Assembly: GCA_007117185.1 (NCBI GenBank)
Contig: SKHA01000251.1
Location: forward strand, 1-5,461
Source: Spirochaeta sp.
Lineage (GTDB): Bacteria > Spirochaetota > Spirochaetia > DSM-27196 > Alkalispirochaetaceae
Direction of reading: 5' to 3'
DNA: 5,461 nucleotides
In this document: piece by piece, positions 1-5,106 of the stretch
How positions within the stretch are numbered: position 1 is the stretch's first letter
Layout: each line of letters begins with the position of its first letter
Position numbers and translations under genes: made by a program
The notes under the pieces: model-generated
What the model was told of the DNA's origin: nothing
The model's input: the letters and a program-made list of their open reading frames with translations, nothing else
The model's database searches: none

Positions 1-341
1 CCAACGGCGCTGCCTGAGCGAATCAGTGAGAAGGTGCGCTTGACCGCCTCGAAATCGGGCACCCCCTTTTTCTTCGGGTACGCCGCAACCAGGTGTGCCA
101 GCCGCTGCTGCAGGGGAGGAACGCCGTCGATGTTTGCCATATAGTGGATCACCGGACCGGCGATGAGGGAGCCGGCGAAGTAGGGATCCAGCTTGTGAGC
201 GTGGTTGCCAACCAGAACAAAGGGAGGTTCCGGTATGGGCTGATGAAACGAGGCGGAAATGTTGTAGTCGTTGACCCATGTGCGCGTACGCAGGGTACGC
301 AGGGCCTTCCACATCACACGCTGATACCACTCGGTCCTCAC
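1..341 (-). CDS. PlsC-family 1-acylglycerol-3-phosphate-type acyltransferase, N-terminal part (cut by window edge)
   Basis: The first 113 residues are present; the gene continues beyond base 1. Members of this family move an acyl chain from acyl-ACP or acyl-CoA to a lysophospholipid at the inner face of the membrane. The diagnostic catalytic block is visible as VGNHAHKLDPYF at residues 44-55, which gives the H-x4-D motif with His47 and Asp52. It is followed about 35 residues later by AAYPKKKGVPD and a helix ending in IRSGSAV, the usual lead-in to the FPEG block, which lies outside the window. I chose the GTG at 341 because it overlaps the stop of the upstream gene (GTGA) and has GGAG 7 bases ahead at 352-349. 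An in-frame ATG at codon 10 (base 314) is a weaker alternative. It is the third gene of the minus-strand lipid operon and probably translationally coupled. The family is secure; the acyl acceptor is not, since the family also acylates other lipids. Confidence 0.85.
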   Translation of the reverse strand, partial: MRTEWYQRVMWKALRTLRTRTWVNDYNISASFHQPIPEPPFVLVGNHAHKLDPYFAGSLIAGPVIHYMANIDGVPPLQQRLAHLVAAYPKKKGVPDFEAVKRTFSLIRSGSAV

Positions 342-1966
342 AGGGCGTCTCCATTCATGGAAATATTGAAGCGAAGACCGAGAGCGGACCAGCTCTGGAT
401 GAACTGAGTACGGTTGTCGGTGTGAATGCGGAAGAAGTCGCATCCCGCCAGATCGGCACTCTGGCCGTCGGTGTCGTTGCGGTCTCCAACCATGAGAATT
501 GTTTCGCTGGGGATCCCCGTATTCGAGGCCACTTGATGGATCACCTTCGCGGAAGGCTTCAGCTCCCCCGCATCCTCACCAGAGAAGACATCCTCGAAGA
601 CCTGTGCGTTCAGGCCGATTGCTTCCAGTCGCTGGGCCACGCAGGAGTAGTCGGAATAGCAGAAGATCCGGACGCCCCGCGCGCGCAGCGCCTGCAGCAC
701 CGATGTAACCGCCCCGGGAGCGCTGTACCCCTGACGCAGGACATCCATGAACAGTTTGTAAAAGCGGTTCTGATACCAGCTCCGGAAGTCCCGGGTGCGA
801 TCTCCCGACTGCGTTCGGTCCCTGCTTGCCCGGGAGGCAAGCTCGCTCAGCAGGAGGTCAGAGCTCGAAAAGGGTACCCCGGACAGTCGTTTCCGCGCTT
901 TCTGGAAAGCGATCAGTCGGATCGCCTCGCCGACATTTTTCCGGAAACTGCGCCAGAGCACCCGTTTTCTCAGTCCCCCGGCGTAGTACAACGTGTTGTC
1001 CAGATCAAAGATCACTGCCTGGTACGGATCGGTGGGCTCAGGGGGAGCAACGGCAGCGCTTTGGGGAACCTTCATCTTCTGCCACTTTTTCCACTGGTAC
1101 CACTGTTCGGGGTGGTTGCTTACGTAGTATTCGAAGCGGTTGTAAATCTTGCTGCCCGCGTTTCGGTATCCGTCGGTATGTATCGGTTCAAGTCGAAGGT
1201 GATAGGTCTTTCGGCCCTGACGTTCCATGTAGGCCGTCATGACCGTCGCTCCAGTGTGCTTGGCCATCAACTCAATCGTGTTGTCGTAGTAGACCAGCCG
1301 GTTGAACAGGCACATGTTCCGTTTGGGGCGCCTTCGCCAGACGTCAACTTCATCGCACTGGGTCATGACCACGCGATTACTCTGCAGGGAGATGAGGGCC
1401 TGCTTCCAGATCGAGTCAACCTCACTCTGGTTTAAAAGCTCCACCGACTCGAAGTAGCGGTTCTTCTCCTTCAGGTACTGCCGCAGCTTCTCCGACTGGT
1501 ATTCCAGGATCACGCTCAGGGGGTAGGAGCGAAACGCCAGCGCCCAGGGGATGTACTCGACTCCACCCCAGTGGGCGGTCACGAGGATGACCCCCTTACC
1601 GTGCGCAAGCGCTTCATCGAGGTGGGGGAGTCCCTCAACGGTGACGGGCCCGGAGAAGAAACGCTCCACCTCGCTGTAGCTCTTGTAAGCGGAGAACATC
1701 TTCTCGTAATAGTGCATGAATATTCCGTCGAACGCCTGGTGCACAACTCTGCGAAGGATCTTCTTGTCCGACCAGCCCAACCCTTCAAGAAAATCGGTGA
1801 TGTTGGCGCGTATCATTTTTTTCTCCTGGAATCTGAAAAAATAATACAGCTTGAAAACCGCCTTGATGTAGAGGTAACCAACGTAGTTGGGGGTATGCCG
1901 GAAAAACAGGATGTTGCGGTGATGCTGGATAAATCTGGAGATATTCAAACGTCCCATGTGTCCCAT
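338..1966 (-). CDS. Two-domain protein: LpxL/HtrB-like lysophospholipid acyltransferase fused to a HAD-superfamily phosphatase
   Basis: This is a 542-residue protein with two catalytic domains. Residues about 1-300 resemble the LpxL/HtrB acyltransferase family: a hydrophobic segment near 28-46, the H-x4-E catalytic motif as AHWGGVE (His132, Glu137), and a C-terminal NHPEQWYQWKKW block at 284-295 typical of the family. A Pro/Ala-rich linker (about 300-314) leads to a HAD domain at about 316-530. Its motifs are FDLDNT (nucleophile Asp321, acid Asp323), a roughly 110-residue helical cap, motif II with Ser438, motif III Lys470, and motif IV GDRNDTD (Asp495, Asp500). This is the subfamily I layout with a cap after motif I. 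The inferred role is acylation of a lipid precursor plus dephosphorylation of a related intermediate at the membrane. The neighbours, a CDP-alcohol phosphatidyltransferase 8 bases upstream and a PlsC-type gene overlapping downstream, support a lipid pathway. The start is uncertain: ATG at 1966 lacks a good Shine-Dalgarno, while an in-frame ATG at 1816 (Met51) has AGGAG 7 bases ahead. I keep 1966 because residues 1-50 look like the normal family N-terminus. Confidence 0.85.
   Translation of the reverse strand: MGHMGRLNISRFIQHHRNILFFRHTPNYVGYLYIKAVFKLYYFFRFQEKKMIRANITDFLEGLGWSDKKILRRVVHQAFDGIFMHYYEKMFSAYKSYSEVERFFSGPVTVEGLPHLDEALAHGKGVILVTAHWGGVEYIPWALAFRSYPLSVILEYQSEKLRQYLKEKNRYFESVELLNQSEVDSIWKQALISLQSNRVVMTQCDEVDVWRRRPKRNMCLFNRLVYYDNTIELMAKHTGATVMTAYMERQGRKTYHLRLEPIHTDGYRNAGSKIYNRFEYYVSNHPEQWYQWKKWQKMKVPQSAAVAPPEPTDPYQAVIFDLDNTLYYAGGLRKRVLWRSFRKNVGEAIRLIAFQKARKRLSGVPFSSSDLLLSELASRASRDRTQSGDRTRDFRSWYQNRFYKLFMDVLRQGYSAPGAVTSVLQALRARGVRIFCYSDYSCVAQRLEAIGLNAQVFEDVFSGEDAGELKPSAKVIHQVASNTGIPSETILMVGDRNDTDGQSADLAGCDFFRIHTDNRTQFIQSWSALGLRFNISMNGDAL
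349..352 (-). promoter_or_regulatory. Ribosome binding site for the PlsC-type gene
   Basis: GGAG on the minus strand lies 7 bases upstream of the GTG at 341, inside the last codons of the preceding gene. It supports the GTG start and re-initiation after the overlapping stop. Confidence 0.55.
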
Positions 1967-1974
1967 ATTCTAAA

Positions 1975-2622
1975 CTAATCCGACCGAGATTCAATGGAAT
2001 TCTGAATATTTCTCCAAGCCCAGATCAGACGTTGCAGTACTCCCACTGCGGTAGCACAGGCCATAACGGTGAACAGCAGGGCGTACCGCTGAGGCAGAAG
2101 AAAAAAGAGGCTGTAAAACAAGATCGTTTCCCCTCCCTCAACCAGCCCCGAGGGCATCACCAGGGACGTCCGTCGATGCTCCGTCGAACCATGCCGGCGC
2201 TTCTCCAGTGTCGCTGCAAGGTACATCCAGGACGCAGCGTTCATATAGAAGACCGACAGCAGAACGATCAACGGTAAAACCGAAACCGGGGGCGTAATGG
2301 TACTGCCGGCTACACCGTACCAGATGCCGGTGGGAATCGCCGCGTACACCGCGAAATCCACCATGATGTCCAGATACGCCCCGAAGTCCGTCTGGGAGTT
2401 CCGCTGGTGGGCAATAAGCCCGTCAAGGCCGTCCAGCACCCGATTTGCCGCAAAGAGAAACAGACCGATGGTCCACCACCCCTGAGTGGCTGCGGCAGCA
2501 CTGGCCAGCCCCAACGGGAGGGATAGAACTGTGACCATATTCGCCGAGATCGAGAGGGGGACCATCCGGGCTACTGCTCCGAGAATCCGGTCTTTGAATG
2601 CACGACCCGCCTGATCGAACAT
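1975..2622 (-). CDS. CDP-alcohol phosphatidyltransferase family membrane protein
   Basis: This is a 215-residue integral membrane enzyme that would transfer a phosphatidyl-type group from a CDP-linked lipid to an alcohol, releasing CMP, or the equivalent with a CDP-alcohol donor. The family signature D-x2-D-G-x2-A-R-x8-G-x3-D-x3-D is present at residues 64-89: Asp64, Asp67, Gly68, Ala71, Gly81, Asp85 and Asp89, the four metal- and substrate-binding aspartates. The usual Arg after the Ala is His72. An N-terminal S-x-N-x-V-T segment (26-31) matches the family's (T)PN-x-(I/L)T block. About six hydrophobic segments can be traced. A conserved-looking MPSGLVEGGET stretch lies at 156-166. The start at 2622 has AGGAGG 8 bases ahead. 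The longer reading frame from 2715 would begin inside sodA and is rejected. It is the first gene of the lipid operon, transcribed divergently from sodA. The head-group alcohol cannot be assigned; phosphatidylglycerophosphate or phosphatidylinositol-type products are only possibilities. Confidence 0.88.
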   Translation of the reverse strand: MFDQAGRAFKDRILGAVARMVPLSISANMVTVLSLPLGLASAAAATQGWWTIGLFLFAANRVLDGLDGLIAHQRNSQTDFGAYLDIMVDFAVYAAIPTGIWYGVAGSTITPPVSVLPLIVLLSVFYMNAASWMYLAATLEKRRHGSTEHRRTSLVMPSGLVEGGETILFYSLFFLLPQRYALLFTVMACATAVGVLQRLIWAWRNIQNSIESRSD

Positions 2623-2630
2623 GGGCGCTC

Positions 2631-2636
2631 CCTCCT
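2631..2636 (-). promoter_or_regulatory. Strong ribosome binding site deciding the start of the CDP-alcohol phosphatidyltransferase
   Basis: AGGAGG on the minus strand lies 8 bases upstream of ATG at 2622. It settles this start over the upstream in-frame ATG at 2715, which falls within the sodA coding region. Confidence 0.8.
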
Positions 2637-2676
2637 GGCTGACTTGCCGATTGGACGTCGGAATCAGTACGTTTCC

Positions 2677-2682
2677 AGTATA
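2677..2682 (-). promoter_or_regulatory. Candidate -10 element for the minus-strand lipid operon
   Basis: TATACT on the minus strand matches the sigma70 -10 consensus at five of six positions and would put transcription start near 2670, giving a leader of roughly 48 bases. The -35 at 17 bases (TTTATT) is poor, matching three of six, so the call is tentative. It shares bases with the candidate sodA -10 on the other strand. Confidence 0.4.
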
Positions 2683-2684
2683 AA
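2679..2684 (+). promoter_or_regulatory. Candidate -10 element for sodA
   Basis: TATAAA lies 20 bases upstream of the sodA ATG, predicting transcription start near 2691, just ahead of the ribosome binding site. No convincing -35 lies at 16-18 bases; TTGGAC at 2651-2656 is 22 bases away, too far for a standard promoter. An activator-dependent promoter would be compatible with this, but nothing further shows it. Confidence 0.35.
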
Positions 2685-2693
2685 CAATACCAC

Positions 2694-2699
2694 GGAGGT
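2694..2699 (+). promoter_or_regulatory. Ribosome binding site of sodA
   Basis: GGAGGT lies 5 bases before the ATG at 2705. It is a near-perfect Shine-Dalgarno, in contrast to sufS and gpmA on the same strand, which have none at a normal distance. Confidence 0.8.
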
Positions 2700-2704
2700 A
2701 ATAA

Positions 2705-3310
2705 ATGGCTTTCACGACACCTGACCTTCCTTACGCGTACAACGCGCTGGAGCCGCACATTGATGAGGCAACCATGAAGGTTCATCACGACAAGCATCAC
2801 GTTGCGTACACCACGAAGCTGAACGCTGCCCTTGAGGGTACGGAGTTCGCCGCGATGGAAGCGATCGACGTTCTTGCCAACCTGGACCGTGTCCCCGAGA
2901 AGGTTCGCGGGGCGGTACGAAACAACGGAGGAGGACATGTAAACCACAACCTGTTCTGGACCGTTCTCTCTCCTTCCGGAGGCGGCGCGCCCAGCGGAGA
3001 ACTTGCCGGTGCCATCGACAGCAGTTTCGGCAGTTTTGACGCGTTCAAGGAAGCGTTTTCCGATGCTGCCGCAACCCGTTTCGGGAGCGGATGGGCCTGG
3101 CTGGTGGTGAACGGTGGTGCCCTTGAGGTGATCAGCACGCCCAACCAGGACAACCCGATCATGGACGGGAAGGTGGCAATACTGGGTCTCGATGTGTGGG
3201 AACACGCCTACTACCTGAAGTACCAGAACCGCCGGCCTGACTATGTTGCGGCGTTTTTCAACGTGATCAACTGGGACCAGGTCGCAAAAAACTTCGCTGC
3301 AGCAAAGTAA
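2705..3310 (+). CDS. sodA: Superoxide dismutase, Mn-type of the Fe/Mn family
   Basis: This 201-residue cytoplasmic enzyme converts superoxide to oxygen and hydrogen peroxide. The length is standard and there is no signal peptide. The four metal ligands are visible: His27 (in KVHHDKHH), His81 (in GGHVNHNLFW), Asp163 and His167 (in LGLDVWEHAYY). The residues that usually separate Mn from Fe enzymes point to Mn: glycines at 76-77 before the second ligand, and Gln148 in STPNQDNP supplying the active-site glutamine. Cambialistic use of iron cannot be excluded. The opening (TPDLPYAYNALEPHID) and the end (NRRPDYVAAFFNVINWD) match the family closely, so the start is firm. The gene stands alone: it is divergent from the lipid operon and separated from sufS by a dyad. 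Proximity to Fe-S assembly genes suggests an oxidative-stress theme, but co-transcription is not shown. Confidence 0.97.
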   Translation: MAFTTPDLPYAYNALEPHIDEATMKVHHDKHHVAYTTKLNAALEGTEFAAMEAIDVLANLDRVPEKVRGAVRNNGGGHVNHNLFWTVLSPSGGGAPSGELAGAIDSSFGSFDAFKEAFSDAAATRFGSGWAWLVVNGGALEVISTPNQDNPIMDGKVAILGLDVWEHAYYLKYQNRRPDYVAAFFNVINWDQVAKNFAAAK

Positions 3311-3327
3311 TTTCGTCCAGCCTTATT

Positions 3328-3355
3328 CTCCGTTGCCGGGAGGCCGGCAGCGGAG
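3328..3355 (+). terminator. 12-bp dyad between sodA and sufS: terminator-like hairpin or operator
   Basis: The arms CTCCGTTGCCGG (3328-3339) and CCGGCAGCGGAG (3344-3355) pair over 12 positions with one G-U pair and a GAGG loop, a very stable hairpin 17 bases after the sodA stop. There is no run of T after it (TATACTTACCC follows), so it is not a classic intrinsic terminator. It also spans the -35 and spacer of the predicted sufS promoter, so it may instead, or also, act as a regulator-binding dyad. Confidence 0.5.
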
Positions 3356-3361
3356 TATACT
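3333..3361 (+). promoter_or_regulatory. Predicted sigma70-type promoter of sufS-sufU, leaderless
   Basis: The -35 is TTGCCG (3333-3338, four of six consensus), the spacer is exactly 17 bases, and the -10 is TATACT (3356-3361, five of six). Six bases (TACCCT) follow and then the ATG at 3368, so transcription would be expected to begin at or next to the start codon. The only Shine-Dalgarno-like GGAG (3352-3355) ends 12 bases from the ATG and lies upstream of the -10, hence outside such a transcript. Confidence 0.6.
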
Positions 3362-3367
3362 TACCCT

Positions 3368-4603
3368 ATGACTACTGTCCGAAACATGGCGGATCTCAGA
3401 TCTGACTTTCCCGCTCTCTCAGGAACAATGCGCGGACGGGATCTGGTGTATTTCGACAATGGCGCCACCTCTCTCAAGCCGCAACCCGTTATCGATGCCC
3501 TGAACGACTACTACAGCCGGTACAGTGCCAACATACATCGCGGCGTCTACGAGATGAGCGAGCTGGCCACCGCAGCGTACGACCGCGCTCGTGAGTCGAT
3601 CTATCGCTTTCTCTCGGTTGATACCGAAACGGGAGAGGTCATCTTCACCAGGGGCACCACCGAGAGTGTCAATCTGGTGGCTACCTCATGGGCCAGGGAA
3701 CAGCTTGGCCCCGGAGACGAGATCGTCCTGACCGCCATGGAGCACCACTCGAATATCGTACCCTGGCAGCAGGTGGCTCGTCGAACCGGAGCGGTGATCC
3801 GCTATATCCCCCTCACACCGGAGGGCTTTCTCACCGACGAGGGGATTACCCAGACCATTGGCGACAAAACCCGGCTGGTTGCGGTCACCGGAATGTCCAA
3901 CGTTACGGGGTACATGCCACCGCTGGAACGGATCATCGAAGTGGCTCACCGCCATGGGGCCCTGGTGCTGGTGGACGGTGCCCAGCTGGCATCGCATCGG
4001 CCAGTTGATGTGGGCGCACTGGATTGCGATTTTCTCGTCTTCTCCGGCCACAAGATGTGCGGACCCACGGGAATAGGGGTTCTTTACGCCAAAAAGAATC
4101 TCCTGGAATCGATGGAGCCGTTTCTCTTCGGCGGAGACATGATCCGGGAGGTGACCCTGGAACATTCCACCTGGGCACGGGTCCCGGAGAAGTTTGAAGC
4201 GGGTACACCGAACATCGCCGGGGCGATCGGTCTTGGTGCCGCTGCGGATTACCTTATGGATATCGGGATGGAGCGAATCGCGGAGCACGAGCATCGCCTC
4301 ACCGAATACATGACAACGGTGATGCATCGGTTCCCCTTCATCCGCAATTATGGAGACCAGTCACCTGATCGACGCGGGGGGATCTTTTCCTTTACCATCG
4401 ACGGCGTTCACCCCCACGATGTGGGCAGTCTCCTGGATCAGCAGGGCATCGCGGTACGGACGGGGTTCCACTGCGCCCAGCCGCTGATGACCCATTTCGG
4501 AATTACAGGAACGATCCGGGCGTCCTTCTTCCTCTACAATACCGAGGAGGAGATCGATCAGTTTGCCCGGGCGGTGGAGAGACTCTACGAGATTCTCTCT
4601 TGA
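3368..4603 (+). CDS. sufS: Cysteine desulfurase SufS (group II, PLP-dependent)
   Basis: This 411-residue cytoplasmic enzyme takes sulfur from L-cysteine, leaving alanine, and holds it as a persulfide for Fe-S cluster assembly. Visible landmarks are His126 that stacks on PLP (in MEHHSN), Asp203 and Gln206 (VDGAQ), the Schiff-base Lys229 in SGHKMCGPTG, the sulfur-accepting Cys369 in RTGFHCAQP, and Arg384 in RASFFLYNTEEE for substrate carboxylate binding. The usual GHHC is GFHC here, so the first His is Phe367. His350 in VHPHD aligns with His342 of Bacillus subtilis SufS, the residue that binds the SufU zinc during sulfur transfer, which fits the sufU gene directly downstream. Length and termini are normal. 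ATG at 3368 or ATG at 3386 (Met7) could be used; neither has a well-placed Shine-Dalgarno. The paralogue CsdA is a formal alternative, but the partner gene favours SufS. Confidence 0.96.
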   Translation: MTTVRNMADLRSDFPALSGTMRGRDLVYFDNGATSLKPQPVIDALNDYYSRYSANIHRGVYEMSELATAAYDRARESIYRFLSVDTETGEVIFTRGTTESVNLVATSWAREQLGPGDEIVLTAMEHHSNIVPWQQVARRTGAVIRYIPLTPEGFLTDEGITQTIGDKTRLVAVTGMSNVTGYMPPLERIIEVAHRHGALVLVDGAQLASHRPVDVGALDCDFLVFSGHKMCGPTGIGVLYAKKNLLESMEPFLFGGDMIREVTLEHSTWARVPEKFEAGTPNIAGAIGLGAAADYLMDIGMERIAEHEHRLTEYMTTVMHRFPFIRNYGDQSPDRRGGIFSFTIDGVHPHDVGSLLDQQGIAVRTGFHCAQPLMTHFGITGTIRASFFLYNTEEEIDQFARAVERLYEILS

Positions 4604-5049
4604 CAGACCAGGAAGTACACCGCCGTCTCAGGGAGTTTGTGCAGGCGTACGGGCCGCCCCGGGCCCCGGGCAATCCGGCTGAAACGGCGTCGCATGTCCT
4701 CGCGGAGGTGACCAACCACTCCTGTGGTGATAGCGTCAGCGTCTCCCTCCACCCTGCAGGGCAGGGGTTCTCCGTCCGGGTCAGGGGGTGTTCCATCTGC
4801 CGGGCGGCGGCTGCCCTGGCGGAGCAACTGATCCAGCCAACGGAAATGGGTCGGGCTCAGTGCCGGGCAGCCCTGACGTACCTCAACGGCGGCCAGCCCC
4901 CGGAAGAGGAGCCGGCAGGACCGGATATGCTCCATGACCTGGCGCTGGTGCGCCATCTTCCTGCGCGGCGGCGCTGCGCGACTCTTCCCTTCGAGGCGCT
5001 CGAGGAAGCCCTCCGACTGCAGGTTCCTCAGGGGGTGCCAGAGGGGTAG
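4600..5049 (+). CDS. sufU: SufU-type zinc-dependent sulfurtransferase / Fe-S assembly protein
   Basis: This 149-residue cytoplasmic protein is predicted to accept persulfide sulfur from SufS and pass it to the Fe-S scaffold. The SufU/IscU-like fold landmarks are present: CGD at 42-44 (Cys42, Asp44), GCSI at 63-66 (Cys64), and RRRCATLPFEALEEAL near the end (Cys126). Cys42, Asp44, Cys64 and Cys126 correspond to the zinc ligands of Bacillus SufU (Cys41, Asp43, Cys66, Cys128). An extra Cys67 follows the second ligand. The family's N-terminal DHY-x-(N)PRN-x-G block is degenerate (QAYGPPRAPG at 15-24). Translation starts at TTG in a TTGA overlap with the sufS stop, with no good Shine-Dalgarno, so coupling to sufS is likely. 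No sufB, sufC or sufD lies in the window, so the scaffold genes are elsewhere. The zinc-ligand pattern and the SufS partner favour SufU over an IscU scaffold. Confidence 0.9.
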   Translation: MTDQEVHRRLREFVQAYGPPRAPGNPAETASHVLAEVTNHSCGDSVSVSLHPAGQGFSVRVRGCSICRAAAALAEQLIQPTEMGRAQCRAALTYLNGGQPPEEEPAGPDMLHDLALVRHLPARRRCATLPFEALEEALRLQVPQGVPEG

Positions 5050-5067
5050 CGACGGGAGCGCCCCTCT
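5040..5067 (+). terminator. Weak inverted repeat after sufU, possible terminator
   Basis: AGAGGGG (5040-5046) can pair with CCCCTCT (5061-5067) across a 14-base loop, overlapping the sufU stop. There is no T-run and the loop is long, so this may be chance; it is listed because it is the only hairpin candidate between sufU and gpmA. Confidence 0.25.
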
Positions 5068-5071
5068 CGCG

Positions 5072-5100
5072 TTGACAGTCCCGGGAGCTTTGACTACTGT
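5072..5100 (+). promoter_or_regulatory. Predicted promoter of gpmA, leaderless
   Basis: A perfect -35 TTGACA (5072-5077), a 17-base spacer, and a weak -10 TACTGT (5095-5100; the conserved T, A and final T are kept) are followed by six bases (GAAACC) and the ATG at 5107. Transcription would begin at about the ATG. The nearest purine-rich GGGAG (5083-5087) is 19 bases from the ATG and upstream of the -10, so it cannot serve as ribosome binding site for this transcript. Confidence 0.5.
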
Positions 5101-5106
5101 GAAACC

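Noticed and set aside
287..304. Tandem repeat TACGCAGGG x2
   Set aside because: Only two copies of 9 bases, in frame inside the PlsC-type gene, encoding a repeated Leu-Arg-Thr; no sign of a functional repeat.
278..1435. Long plus-strand reading frame (385 codons) opposite the fusion gene
   Set aside because: It lies antisense to a gene whose acyltransferase and HAD motifs are intact; its translation shows no recognisable domain and it has no plausible ribosome binding site.
2651..2656. TTGGAC as -35 of sodA
   Set aside because: It is 22 bases from the TATAAA candidate, and no -10-like hexamer lies at 16-18 bases.
2678..2690. Short inverted repeat GTAT-N5-ATAC upstream of sodA as a Fur/PerR-like operator
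   Set aside because: Arms of only four bases, with no match I can defend to a known metal- or peroxide-regulator box.
2423..3205. Minus-strand reading frame (260 codons) across sodA and the start of the lipid operon
   Set aside because: It covers sodA antisense and crosses the divergent promoter region and the frame of the CDP-alcohol transferase; no family resemblance.
5075..5100. ACAGT ... ACTGT inverted repeat around the gpmA promoter
   Set aside because: Five-base arms 16 bases apart are expected by chance and coincide with the promoter hexamers themselves.
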